Source: Coriobacteriia bacterium
GTDB taxonomy: Bacteria; Actinomycetota; Coriobacteriia; Anaerosomatales; SLCP01
Assembly: GCA_030603745.1 (NCBI GenBank)
Contig: JAUVXE010000009.1
Coordinates: 1-64,000 of the forward strand
Direction of reading: 5' to 3'
Length of the DNA: 64,000 nt
Under the pieces are notes generated by a model. It saw nothing but the letters and a program-made list of their open reading frames with translations. It was not told the DNA's origin and searched no databases. The stretch's first letter is position 1. Each line of letters begins with the position of its first letter. This document shows, in pieces, positions 51,254-59,027 of this stretch. Position numbers and translations under genes: made by a program.

Positions 51254-51996
51254 GCGAGAACGGCAACCCGAGCGACCCGGCACGACCCGTGCGCTCGGGC
51301 ACGCCCACCGCGGACCGCGTGCGGGGCATCTTCTCTGACATCGCTCCGAGCTACGACCGCTTCAACACGCTCTCCAGCCTCGGCATCGACCGTTCCTGGC
51401 GCCGCGCCACGGTGCGCGCGGCGCGGCTGACCCGGGCGAGCCGCGTGCTCGACCTGTGCGCGGGCACCGGGGACCTCACGATGGCGCTCGCCACGCAGGG
51501 CCGCCCCGGCGAGGTGGTGGGCACCGACTTCGTGCCCGAGATGCTCGAGGTGGCCCGGGAGAAGGCCGCGGCCTACTCGGGGCCCACCGCGATCGCGTTC
51601 TCGGTGGCCGACGCGCAGGACCTCCCGTTCGACGACGCGAGCTTCGATGTCGTCACGGTCGCGTTCGGGGTGCGCAACCTGCCGGATCGCGAGAAGAACT
51701 TCGCCGAGGTCCTCCGCGTGCTCAAGCCCGGGGGCCGCTACGTGATCCTCGAGTTCTCGCGCCCCACGATCGCACCCTGGCGCTGGATGTATCACCTCTA
51801 CCTCCGGGTGGTCATCCCTGCCATCGGTGGCATCCTCACCGGAGACCGTTCGTCGTTCGTCTACCTGAACGACTCCATCCGCTCGTTCCCGAGCCAGAGC
51901 GCGCTCGCCGCCGAACTCCGGGCCGCCGGATTCACCGCGATCTCGTGGGAGGACCGCACCGGCGGCATCGTGGCGGTGCATACCGCCGTCAAGTAG
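51250..51996 (+). CDS. menG: Demethylmenaquinone methyltransferase (UbiE/MenG family)
   Basis: 248 aa, the usual size. It has VRGIFSDIAPSYDRFNTLSSLGIDRSWR, the family's first signature, VLDLCAGTGDLTMALA (SAM site), VTVAFGVRNLPDREKNFAEVLRVLKPGG and LEFSRPTIAPW. It transfers a methyl group to demethylmenaquinone in the last step of menaquinone synthesis. The ATG overlaps the radical SAM stop, so the two are translated together. Menaquinol is the likely electron source for the NapC-type cytochrome upstream. Confidence 0.93.
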   Translation: MSENGNPSDPARPVRSGTPTADRVRGIFSDIAPSYDRFNTLSSLGIDRSWRRATVRAARLTRASRVLDLCAGTGDLTMALATQGRPGEVVGTDFVPEMLEVAREKAAAYSGPTAIAFSVADAQDLPFDDASFDVVTVAFGVRNLPDREKNFAEVLRVLKPGGRYVILEFSRPTIAPWRWMYHLYLRVVIPAIGGILTGDRSSFVYLNDSIRSFPSQSALAAELRAAGFTAISWEDRTGGIVAVHTAVK

Positions 51997-52074
51997 TCCC
52001 GGCGCCCGTCGCCCCCTGTCACGGCCGCCCGGTGCTGGTAAGATAGGCGCACCCCGACCAGCGAGGAGGCGCGC

Positions 52075-53424
52075 ATGCTGCTCGCCGCACGTTACGTACT
52101 TCCCATCGCGGCACCGCACATCGTCGACGGCGCGATACGCGTCCACGGCGATCGCATCATGGAGATCGGCGAGTTCGAGACGCTCAAGGCCGCCTACCCC
52201 GACGAAGAGGTCCGCGACTTCGGCCTCGCCGTGCTCATGCCCGGTTTCGTCGACATGCACACGCATCTCGAGTTCTCCGCGATGCGCGGCCTCGTCGACG
52301 ACCTGCCCTTCTCGCAGTGGAAGCTGCAGCTGCTCGAGAAGCAGGAACGCCTCGCGCAGGCCGACTGGGAGGACTCCGCCCGCATCGGGGCCGCCGAGGC
52401 GCTCCAGTCCGGCATCACCACCATCGCCGACATCAGCGACTCCGGCGCGTCCGCACGCGCGGCGGCCGGCGCGGGGCTGCGGGCGATCGTCTACCGCGAG
52501 GTCGCGACGATGGACCATCGCAAGGTCCCCGACGTGCTCGCGCAGGCGAGTGAGGACATAGCCGAGTGGCGTGAGCTGGGCGACCCGTCCCGACTCAGCG
52601 TAGGCATCGCGCCGCACGCGGTCTACAGCTGCCACCCGGAGCTCTACCGCAAGGTCGCTGAGAAGGCCATCGCCGAGGACCTTCCGGTCTCCACCCACCT
52701 CGCGAGCTCGAAGGACGAGTACGACTTCACCAAGTACGGCAGCTCCCGGCTCGCGGTGGACTACCGTAACGCGTTCTCCGGAGCCGATGTCGCCTGGCTC
52801 CCCACGGGGGTGAGCCCGGTGCGCTACCTCGAGCAGTGGGGCATCTACGACGTCCCCCAACTCGTGGCCGTGCACTGTACGCAGGTCGACGACGAGGACA
52901 TCGAGATCCTCGCCGGCAACGACGTCGCGGTCGCGTTCTGCCCGCGCTGCAACGCCAAGCTCGGTATGGGCGTAGCACCGCTCGCGAAGTTCCTCGATCG
53001 CGGTGTCCGTGTGGGCATCGGGACCGACTCCCCGGCGTCGAACAACACGCTCGACATGTTCGACGAGATGCGGATCGGGCTCCTCATCCAGCGCTCGGTC
53101 ACGGGCTACCTCCCGCACTTCATCGCGCGCCAGTTCGTGAAGATGGCGACCCTCGACGCGGCCCGGGCACTCGGCGTGGACGACCAGGTCGGATCCCTGG
53201 AGCCGGGCAAGCAGGCCGACATCATCGCCGTCGACATCTCGCACAGTCATCAGATCCCCACCCTCTACCCGTACAGCACGCTCGTGCACACCGCCAACCA
53301 GGAGAACGTGGTCTTCACGATGGTCGCCGGCCAGGTGCTCTACGACTCCGGGCGCTGGAGCCTGCTCGACATCGACCGCATCCAGGCACGCGCCGAGGAG
53401 ATGCGGGTCAAGCTCAGGGGGTAG
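52075..53424 (+). CDS. Amidohydrolase, aminofutalosine deaminase/MtaD-like
   Basis: A 449-aa metal-dependent hydrolase of the ATZ/TRZ, MtaD and MqnX group. Metal ligands and active-site motifs: PGFVDMHTHLEF (His62, His64), IAPHAVYSCHPEL, PVSTHLASSKDEYDF, VAVHCTQVDDEDI and GIGTDSPASNNTLDMFDEM, with the C-terminal GSLEPGKQADIIAVD. Candidate substrates are adenosylhomocysteine, methylthioadenosine or 6-amino-6-deoxyfutalosine. Next to menG, the last (futalosine route of menaquinone synthesis) is attractive. No mqnA, C, D or E gene is in view, so this is inference. Confidence 0.82.
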   Translation: MLLAARYVLPIAAPHIVDGAIRVHGDRIMEIGEFETLKAAYPDEEVRDFGLAVLMPGFVDMHTHLEFSAMRGLVDDLPFSQWKLQLLEKQERLAQADWEDSARIGAAEALQSGITTIADISDSGASARAAAGAGLRAIVYREVATMDHRKVPDVLAQASEDIAEWRELGDPSRLSVGIAPHAVYSCHPELYRKVAEKAIAEDLPVSTHLASSKDEYDFTKYGSSRLAVDYRNAFSGADVAWLPTGVSPVRYLEQWGIYDVPQLVAVHCTQVDDEDIEILAGNDVAVAFCPRCNAKLGMGVAPLAKFLDRGVRVGIGTDSPASNNTLDMFDEMRIGLLIQRSVTGYLPHFIARQFVKMATLDAARALGVDDQVGSLEPGKQADIIAVDISHSHQIPTLYPYSTLVHTANQENVVFTMVAGQVLYDSGRWSLLDIDRIQARAEEMRVKLRG

Positions 53425-53426
53425 CC

Positions 53427-53909
53427 GTGAAGGAACGAGGCACGGTCGTGAGCGCGGCCGCCGGGGTTCTCACCGTCTCGATCGAACCATCGGTCGCCTG
53501 CGAGTCGTGCGGCGCATGCGCCCAAGGCGCGGCCGGGACGCGGCTGCTCGAGGGTGTCATCGATACCCACGGCGCCAGGGCGGGTGACACGGTCGAGGTG
53601 GAGACCCCGCTTCGCGCGCGGAGAAGGGCGCAGGTCCTCGTTTATGTGATTCCTGTGGGGGCTCTGGTGGCCGGGTATCTGGCGGGCTTCTTGCTCGCAG
53701 GTGCGTCAGGGTTCGCGGCTCCGGACACGGCGGGAGCCCTGACCGCTCTAGCTGCGGGGATAGCCGCACTCGTCTCGCTCCGGCGCCGGGATCGCGCGTT
53801 TGACGACCCGGCCGCGCGCCCGAGGGTGCGTGCTATAATCGCGCGAGGTCACGACGGGTCTGCAGGGCCGATCGGCTCCGGGCCAGGTGACCAGCCCCTT
53901 CAAGAGTAG
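53427..53909 (+). CDS. RseC/MucC-like membrane protein with a cysteine cluster
   Basis: 160 aa from a GTG two bases after the amidohydrolase stop. The N-terminal domain begins MKERGTVVSAAAGVLTVSIE and carries CESCGACAQG, the spaced cysteines of the RseC/SoxR-reducer family, which may bind iron-sulfur. Two membrane helices (about 70-90 and 95-112) follow, with DTVEVETPLRARRRAQVLVY between. RseC-type proteins often accompany Rnf or redox genes. The last 80 bp of the gene contain the promoter of the next gene. Confidence 0.78.
   Translation: MKERGTVVSAAAGVLTVSIEPSVACESCGACAQGAAGTRLLEGVIDTHGARAGDTVEVETPLRARRRAQVLVYVIPVGALVAGYLAGFLLAGASGFAAPDTAGALTALAAGIAALVSLRRRDRAFDDPAARPRVRAIIARGHDGSAGPIGSGPGDQPLQE
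53831..53839 (+). promoter_or_regulatory. Extended -10 promoter inside the 3' end of the RseC-like gene
   Basis: TGCTATAAT is a perfect extended -10 (TG-N-TATAAT). A TTGACG at 53,800-53,805 is too far (28 bp) to be its -35. A start near 53,846 would give a 76-nt leader for the gene at 53,922. Confidence 0.6.
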
Positions 53910-53921
53910 GAGGATCGACTC

Positions 53922-54335
53922 GTGAGTGACCAGGACTTCTTCTTCGACGAGGACGAGGCGCCGGCCGAGAAGCCCAAGCCGGCCCAGAAGAGCGCCTCGG
54001 CGACCCGCAAGAGCGAGCCGGCTGCCCGGCCCGCCAAGAGCGCTGCCGCCACCCCGGCCGGCACCCAGACCGTGACCATGACCGTCGCGGGCCTCATCGG
54101 CGTGGTCGCGCTCCTCGTGGGCATCATCATCGGGATCCTCATCCCTACCGGCGGCACGCAGCCCACCACCCCTGCGGGCGTCCCGGCCCCGGGCGGTACG
54201 CAGGCTCGGCCGCTCTCGCCCGACGAGCTCGGCGGTGACCTGCCTCCCGGTCACCCGGATATCGGCGGCATGACCGGAGGGGCTCCTTCGGAGACCACCA
54301 CGCCCACGCCCGAGAGCGGCGAGGACGCCGAGTAA
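53922..54335 (+). CDS. Small single-pass membrane protein of unknown function
   Basis: 137 aa from a GTG after AGTAGGAGG. An acidic N-terminus (MSDQDFFFDEDEAPAEKPKP) and Lys/Ala/Pro-rich linker precede one membrane helix (about 49-72, VTMTVAGLIGVVALLVGIII) and a Pro/Gly/Thr-rich acidic tail outside. No family is recognised. With the TPR gene downstream, it resembles small membrane proteins placed with assembly scaffolds. It has its own promoter and is followed by a hairpin, so it can be expressed separately. Confidence 0.7.
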   Translation: MSDQDFFFDEDEAPAEKPKPAQKSASATRKSEPAARPAKSAAATPAGTQTVTMTVAGLIGVVALLVGIIIGILIPTGGTQPTTPAGVPAPGGTQARPLSPDELGGDLPPGHPDIGGMTGGAPSETTTPTPESGEDAE

Positions 54336-54352
54336 CGTCAGTCACCACAGCG

Positions 54353-54385
54353 GAGGCCCCGGGCGGCATGGTCGGCCGGGGCCTC
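54353..54385 (+). terminator. GC-rich hairpin between the small membrane protein and TPR genes
   Basis: GAGGCCCCGG (54,353-54,362) pairs with CCGGGGCCTC (54,376-54,385) around a 13-base loop, 17 bp after the stop codon, followed by TCTCC. A terminator or attenuator is likely, though the pyrimidine run is short. Confidence 0.6.
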
Positions 54386-54418
54386 TCTCCGTGAGGGTTT
54401 CGGTAAGGAGACCACCCC

Positions 54419-55099
54419 GTGGCCATCAACAAGAAGCAGACATCGGTCTGGATGAAGGTCGTCCTGATCACGGTCGCCGTCGTGTTCATCGCCAGCTTCG
54501 TGCTGCCGGCGTTCCTCGGCTGGGGCCAGTCGAACCAGCAGCCCGCCACCACCGAGACCGGTGCGACGCTCGAGCGGATCGCCGCGGACCACGCGCCGAT
54601 GATCGCCTCGAACACCATCGCGCTGGAGAACGACCCCGCGAACTTCGGGATCCTCGTCAACCTCGGGAACACCTACTACGACTGGGGCCTCCAGATCATG
54701 AACGCCCTCGGTCCGGGAAGTGGGCACGACCTGCCCATGTGGGTCTCGGCGACCGTGTTCTACGAGCGGGCGCTCGCCGTGCAGGGCGATGACCCCAACG
54801 TCCGGACCGATATGGCGATCGCGTACTTCTACAGCGGTAACGTGCTGCGCGCCATCGAGGTCATCGAGGGCGTGTACGCGGACAGCCCCGACTTCGCGCC
54901 GGCATACTACAACGGGGCGATCTTCTACCGCGCCACCGGGCGCACCGCGGACGCGGTCCGCGTGCTCGAACGCTACCTTGAGCTCGAGCCCGAGGGGCCG
55001 AGCGCACCCGCCGCACGCGACATGCTCGCCGAGATGGCCGCCGCGCCCGCGGCGCCGCCCGCCGAGGGCGGGTCGGAGGAGACGACCACCCAGCCGTAG
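54419..55099 (+). CDS. Membrane-anchored TPR protein
   Basis: 226 aa from a GTG after GTAAGGAGAC. One membrane helix (about 12-33, KVVLITVAVVFIASFVLPAF) precedes a soluble outer domain with three TPR-like units (FGILVNLGNTYYDWGLQIMN, VSATVFYERALAVQGDDPNV, AYYNGAIFYRATGRTADAVR) and an Ala/Pro/Glu-rich C-terminal tail. It is the same type as the TPR gene at 29,162, though not an obvious close copy. A role as scaffold at the outer face of the membrane is inferred. Transcription ends at the palindrome at 55,129. Confidence 0.8.
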   Translation: MAINKKQTSVWMKVVLITVAVVFIASFVLPAFLGWGQSNQQPATTETGATLERIAADHAPMIASNTIALENDPANFGILVNLGNTYYDWGLQIMNALGPGSGHDLPMWVSATVFYERALAVQGDDPNVRTDMAIAYFYSGNVLRAIEVIEGVYADSPDFAPAYYNGAIFYRATGRTADAVRVLERYLELEPEGPSAPAARDMLAEMAAAPAAPPAEGGSEETTTQP

Positions 55100-55128
55100 C
55101 GGCCGGGTGGTCATGGCAGCGACGCGAA

Positions 55129-55158
55129 GAAGGGCGGCACCGGCCGGTGCCGCCCTTC
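55129..55158 (+). terminator. Perfect 30-bp palindrome, bidirectional terminator
   Basis: GAAGGGCGGCACCGG is followed directly by its exact inverted complement. It lies between the convergent TPR and STAS genes (29 bp after one stop, 18 bp from the other), with A-rich sequence to its left and T-containing sequence to its right. It would form a 13-bp stem with a four-base loop in either direction. Confidence 0.8.
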
Positions 55159-55176
55159 GTGTTCGCACGGGTCGGG

Positions 55177-55527
55177 TCAGGCGGAATCGCTGCCGATCGT
55201 GGCGAGGGCGTCGGCCATCGAGGACGCGGTCGAGAAGATGCCGTTCAGCCGAGTCAGGGAGAGGATGTTGTCGACGGTCTCGTTGGTGACCAGGACGAGC
55301 CTGCCTCCCTGTGCCCCGTACTCCTTCGAGAGGCTGAGCAACAGACCGAGCCCCGAACTGTCGAGATACTCGAGGTCGGAGAGGTCGACGATCGTCGCCG
55401 GAGGCGAGGTCTTGAGGATGCGGTCGATGTTCATGCGGAACGACGCGCACTCCCCGTAGTCCAGGTCACCCGCAAGCCTCAATACCCAGTGGTCGGTTTC
55501 CTGTGTCAGGTCGATGGACAGAGACAT
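55177..55527 (-). CDS. STAS-domain protein (anti-sigma factor antagonist-like)
   Basis: 116 aa from the ATG at 55,527, which follows GAAAGGACC. The SpoIIAA/RsbV-type STAS fold is shown by VDLSDLEYLDSSGLGLLLSL, with the DSSG serine that is phosphorylated in such antagonists, and GRLVLVTNETVDNILSLTRL. These proteins switch partners with anti-sigma kinases. No RsbW-type kinase or sigma factor is adjacent. It is divergent from the second STAS gene at 55,730. Confidence 0.88.
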   Translation of the reverse strand: MSLSIDLTQETDHWVLRLAGDLDYGECASFRMNIDRILKTSPPATIVDLSDLEYLDSSGLGLLLSLSKEYGAQGGRLVLVTNETVDNILSLTRLNGIFSTASSMADALATIGSDSA

Positions 55528-55683
55528 CGGGGTCCTTTCTTCGGGTCGACTCACCACAATGGTACCCCTATTCGGGGCCTCGGAACCGAAGCGGCAGAAA
55601 CGACGGTTTCCGTGTCCGGGGGCTCATCGTGGGCGCTCCTCGGCCGGCGCTCCTGTGCTCTGGTACGCTGGGTACTTGAACGG

Positions 55684-55689
55684 TACAAT
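55684..55689 (+). promoter_or_regulatory. Possible -10 element before the second STAS gene
   Basis: TACAAT in the context GGTACAATCATTCAGGTTGA. The same GGTACAATC-N2-TCA-N2-TTGA pattern occurs at 30,965-30,984 before the 7-heme cytochrome gene, which suggests a common promoter or regulator site. No good -35 is visible. The gap 55,528-55,729 is otherwise without a gene. Confidence 0.35.
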
Positions 55690-55729
55690 CATTCAGGTTG
55701 ACTCGGCAAACGGTAGGGAGCGACTCGCG

Positions 55730-56065
55730 ATGGAACTCGAGATCACCACTGAGCGAACCGATGGCGTCTGCACCATGACGCTCGTCGGCGAGGTCGACGT
55801 CTACACCGCGCCCCGCCTCAAGGAGGCGATCATCGAGTTGATCGAGTCCGGCTGCGTGCGGATCCTCGTGGACCTCGAGGGCGTCGGCTTCATCGATAGC
55901 TCAGGGCTCGGCGTCCTCGTCGGCGGTCTTCGGCGGGCCAAGGAGCGCGACGGCGCGATCCGGCTCGTCTGCACTCGCGAGAACATCCTCAAGATCTTCC
56001 GCATCACCGGACTCGACAAGGTGTTCGCGATCTTCGCCGACGCCGCCGACGCCCGGGACTTCTAG
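55730..56065 (+). CDS. STAS-domain anti-sigma factor antagonist
   Basis: 111 aa from the ATG at 55,730 (MELEITTERTDGVCTMTLVG). It is a near-canonical SpoIIAA/RsbV: VGEVDVYTAPRLKEAIIELI, LVDLEGVGFIDSSGLGVLVG with the phosphorylatable serine, and RENILKIFRITGLDKVFAIF. The longer open frame upstream to 55,514 is not conserved-like. It may act in a partner-switching stress pathway whose other parts lie elsewhere. The next gene (tatA-like) starts 48 bp later on the same strand. Confidence 0.9.
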   Translation: MELEITTERTDGVCTMTLVGEVDVYTAPRLKEAIIELIESGCVRILVDLEGVGFIDSSGLGVLVGGLRRAKERDGAIRLVCTRENILKIFRITGLDKVFAIFADAADARDF

Positions 56066-56113
56066 CACGCGACCCTGGATCTCCGGCACGATCCGTATGG
56101 AGGGTACCCTTCT

Positions 56114-56569
56114 GTGTTCGGCATCAGTGGAACCGAACTGTTCATCATCGTCGCCTTCGTGTTGCTGATCTTCGGGCCGGACAAGCTGCCCCAGTTCGGC
56201 CGCACGATCGGGCAGTTCATGCGTGAGTTCAAGCGTGCCCAGGAGAGCATGGAGGCGATCATCCGTGCCGAGGTCTACGCGAGCAACAACAAGCCCACCC
56301 CCGGCGGGACGTGGGACATCGAAGGCGACGACGAGGACGAGGCTTCGGCCGAGAGCGCGGACACGGACGTGGACGCGGACATGACCGAGGAGTCCGCGCC
56401 CGAGCCCGCCACGCTCCCCGAGGGCATGAGCCCGTTCGACAACGTGGCCCCCGAGCCCGAGCCCGAGCCTGCTGCTGCGGCCGCGGACGACGACGGGTCG
56501 GTCGACGCGCCCGAGCCCGCTTCGCCGCGCGAGGAGCCGACGTCCGAGGACGAGGAGGAGCGGGAGTAG
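56114..56569 (+). CDS. tatA: Twin-arginine translocase subunit TatA/TatB
   Basis: 151 aa from a GTG. The N-terminal helix ISGTELFIIVAFVLLIFGPDKLPQFGRTIGQFM with the FGPDKLP hinge and the following amphipathic helix are typical of TatA/TatB. The remaining 100 residues are acidic and Pro/Ala-rich (PEPEPEPAAAAADDD), longer than in most TatA and similar in style to actinobacterial TatB. It works with TatC (22 bp downstream) to export folded, cofactor-bearing proteins. Confidence 0.9.
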   Translation: MFGISGTELFIIVAFVLLIFGPDKLPQFGRTIGQFMREFKRAQESMEAIIRAEVYASNNKPTPGGTWDIEGDDEDEASAESADTDVDADMTEESAPEPATLPEGMSPFDNVAPEPEPEPAAAAADDDGSVDAPEPASPREEPTSEDEEERE

Positions 56570-56591
56570 CCCCGGCTGCCCCGACACGCCG

Positions 56592-57344
56592 ATGCCGATC
56601 TCACCGAGACGCCTCCCCATCACCGAGCACCTGCGCGAGTTGCGCCACCGACTCGTCATCATCGCCATCGTGGTGTTCGCCGGCTCGATCGCGATGTACT
56701 TCCCGGCGCCGTTCTTCTACGACCTTGCCATGAGCCCGATCGTCCATCTCTTCGGCGATCAGCCGCTCGTGCTGCTCAACCCTTTCGAGACGTTCACGCT
56801 CCGCTTCAAGGTCGCGCTCTACGCGACACTCGTGGTGGGAAGCCCTATCATCATCTGGCAGGTCATGGCCTTCTTCCTGCCCGCGCTCAAGCCCAACGAG
56901 CGGCGCTGGCTGCTCCCCACCTTCGCCGCGATGGTGATCCTGTTCGTGGGCGGGGTGGTCTTCGCCCACCAGGTCGTGCTCGGCACGGCGTTCGAGTGGA
57001 TCGTGGGGCAGGCGTGGGAGGGTGTCACGCAGATGCCCGAGGCGAGCACCTACTTCACCGGCGCCATCCTGCTGCTGCTCGGGTTCGGGCTCGGGTTCCA
57101 GCTGCCGGTCGTGGTCTTCTACCTGATGATCTTCAACATCGTGCCCTACGACAAGCTGCGCAAGAACTGGCGTGTCGCCTACACGGTACTGATCGTGGTC
57201 TCGGCGAGCGCCACGCCTGACTGGTCGCCCGTCACGATGCTCGCGCTCTTCGGCGCGCTGGTCGCGCTCTACGAGATCAGCATGTTGCTCGCCCGGGTCG
57301 TGCTCGCGCGTCGCATCGCCCGCCAGAAGGCGCGCGGCTACTAG
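56592..57344 (+). CDS. tatC: Twin-arginine translocase subunit TatC
   Basis: A 250-aa polytopic protein with six membrane helices. Signatures include ITEHLRELRHRLVIIAIVV near the start, FTLRFKVALYATLVVGSPII, FFLPALKPNERRW, GFGLGFQLPVVVFYLM and VSASATPDWSPVTMLALFGA. TatC recognises the twin-arginine signal. The cytochromes in this window have Sec-type signals, so the Tat pair probably serves other exported enzymes such as hydrogenases (hypA and hypB follow). Confidence 0.95.
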   Translation: MPISPRRLPITEHLRELRHRLVIIAIVVFAGSIAMYFPAPFFYDLAMSPIVHLFGDQPLVLLNPFETFTLRFKVALYATLVVGSPIIIWQVMAFFLPALKPNERRWLLPTFAAMVILFVGGVVFAHQVVLGTAFEWIVGQAWEGVTQMPEASTYFTGAILLLLGFGLGFQLPVVVFYLMIFNIVPYDKLRKNWRVAYTVLIVVSASATPDWSPVTMLALFGALVALYEISMLLARVVLARRIARQKARGY

Positions 57345-57362
57345 GGACACCGGAGGCGACTC

Positions 57363-57737
57363 GTGCACGAGATGGGCATCGTCAAGGGCATCCTCGACGC
57401 CGCCGAGGAGACCGCCCGGCGCTCCTCGGCCACGCGGATCAACGAGGTGCACGTGCGGATCGGCGACCTCACCGAGATCGTCGACGAGGCGCTCCACTTC
57501 GCGTTCGAGGCCCTGTCCCCGGGCACGCTCGCCGAGGGCGCGACGCTCGTGGTGGAACGGGTCGCCCCTCGCTCGAAGTGCGCCGCCTGTGACGCGACCT
57601 TCTCCCACGGCCGTTTCGACGCGGTGTGCCCTGAGTGCGGCGGCTTCGTGTGCGAGCTGCTCGAAGGCCGCGAGCTGGCGATCGACTGCATCGACATCGA
57701 CCTGCCCGGTGACGAGACCCCTGAGGAGCCCGCGTGA
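57363..57737 (+). CDS. hypA: Hydrogenase nickel-insertion protein HypA
   Basis: 124 aa from a GTG. The mature N-terminus MHEMGIVKGILDAAEETA carries the nickel-binding His2 and Glu3. The zinc site is made of CAAC and CPECGG. HypA delivers nickel to the large subunit of [NiFe] hydrogenases together with HypB. Its stop overlaps hypB by 4 bp. No hydrogenase structural gene or other hyp gene is in the window. Confidence 0.93.
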   Translation: MHEMGIVKGILDAAEETARRSSATRINEVHVRIGDLTEIVDEALHFAFEALSPGTLAEGATLVVERVAPRSKCAACDATFSHGRFDAVCPECGGFVCELLEGRELAIDCIDIDLPGDETPEEPA

Positions 57738-58399
57738 AAGTCGACGTGTCCAAGCCGATCCTCGACCGCAACGAGCGGCTCGCCGCCGAGAACCGCGAGC
57801 TCTTCGCCGAGCACGACGTCTTCGTCCTCGACGTCCTGGCCTCGCCCGGAGCCGGCAAGACCTCGACGATCCTCGCGACGATCGCGGCGCTGCGCGACCG
57901 CTACTCGATCGCGGTGATCGAGGGCGACATCGCGAGCAGCGTGGACGCCGAGAAGATCAAGGCCCACGGCGTGCCCGCGGTCCAGATCAACACCGGGGGA
58001 GCATGCCACCTTGAGAGCGACATGATCCGCCGGGCTGTCGACACGCTCGACCTCGGCGCGATCGATCTGCTCATCATCGAGAACGTGGGCAACCTCGTCT
58101 GTCCCACCGACTTCGACCTCGGCGAGCACGCCAAGGTGATGATCCTCTCGGTGCCCGAGGGGCACGACAAGCCGTACAAGTACCCCAACATCTTCGCCCG
58201 CGCCGAGGCGGTCATCCTCAACAAGTACGACACGCTCCCCGTGTTCGACTTCGACGAGGAGGAGTTCCGCTCCGTGGTCACGAGCCTGAACGCCGCCGCG
58301 CCGGTCTTCCCGATCTCGGCGACCAAGGGTAACGGCGTCGAGGCGTGGGCGGCGTGGCTCACCGGACGCATCGAGGCGATGCGGGAGGGGGCGGCATGA
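57734..58399 (+). CDS. hypB: Hydrogenase maturation GTPase HypB
   Basis: A 221-aa SIMIBI-class GTPase: P-loop LASPGAGKTS, VIEGDIASSVDAEKI, INTGGACHLESDMI (the Cys-His metal site at the dimer interface), LLIIENVGNLVCPTDFDLGE and NKYDTLP. The N-terminus lacks the His-rich nickel store and the CxxCGC motif, so it is the short form. GTP hydrolysis drives nickel transfer with HypA. The stop overlaps the HD gene. Confidence 0.94.
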   Translation: MKVDVSKPILDRNERLAAENRELFAEHDVFVLDVLASPGAGKTSTILATIAALRDRYSIAVIEGDIASSVDAEKIKAHGVPAVQINTGGACHLESDMIRRAVDTLDLGAIDLLIIENVGNLVCPTDFDLGEHAKVMILSVPEGHDKPYKYPNIFARAEAVILNKYDTLPVFDFDEEEFRSVVTSLNAAAPVFPISATKGNGVEAWAAWLTGRIEAMREGAA

Positions 58400-58950
58400 T
58401 GGAGCGGGAACGTGCCCTCGCGCTCGTGCGGGAGCGGATCGACAACGCGAACCTGGTCAACCACTGCGTGGCCGCCGAGGTCATCATGGAGGCGCTCGCC
58501 CGCCACCTCGGCCTGCCTGAGAACGACGTCGCCCGGTGGGGCCTCGCCGGCCTCCTCCACGACCTCGACTACGCCGAGACCGCCGAGGACCCCGAGCGCC
58601 ACGCGCGGGGCGCCGCCGAGGAGCTCGCGGGCGTCGTCGACGAGGAGGTCGTGCACGCCATCCTCGCGCACGCCGGGCACGTCCCGCTCGTCTCGGCGAT
58701 GGATCGCGCGCTCTACGCGGCCGATCCCACGACCGGCTTCATCGTCGCCGCTGCGCTCGTGCGGCCCGACCGCTCGCTCGCCGGGGTGGAGGTCCGCTCG
58801 CTCAAGAAGCGCTGGAAGGAGAAGGCGTTCGCGAGGGGCGCGTCGCGCGATCAGATGGACACCTGCACCGGACTCGGGCTGTCGCGTGAGGAGTTCCTCG
58901 GCATCGCGCTCGAGGCCATGCAGGAGCGCGCCGGGGAGCTCGGATTGTAA
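58396..58950 (+). CDS. HD-domain hydrolase
   Basis: 184 aa from the ATG that overlaps the hypB stop. HD superfamily signs: NLVNHCVAAEVIMEALARHL, WGLAGLLHDLDYAETAEDPE (the HD pair in GLLHDLDY), VHAILAHAGH and LYAADPTTGF. It resembles the HDIG-type phosphohydrolases often annotated as uncharacterised in anaerobes. The substrate is unknown. The overlap suggests coupling to hypAB, but a functional link is not established. Confidence 0.82.
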   Translation: MMERERALALVRERIDNANLVNHCVAAEVIMEALARHLGLPENDVARWGLAGLLHDLDYAETAEDPERHARGAAEELAGVVDEEVVHAILAHAGHVPLVSAMDRALYAADPTTGFIVAAALVRPDRSLAGVEVRSLKKRWKEKAFARGASRDQMDTCTGLGLSREEFLGIALEAMQERAGELGL

Positions 58951-59027
58951 GGTCCCGGTAGGGTCGCGGCTTGACGACCGGTATATACTCGGCAGGACTT
59001 GTCCCGCAGGAGTGAGGACCGTACCGG

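Noticed and set aside
53800-53839. TTGACG with TATAAT as a -35/-10 pair
   Set aside because: The 28-bp spacer is too long. The TATAAT is better explained as an extended -10.
53427-53909. The RseC-like protein as an Rnf or ferredoxin subunit
   Set aside because: Only one CxxCxxC-type cluster is present, with two membrane helices as in RseC/MucC. No Rnf genes are adjacent.
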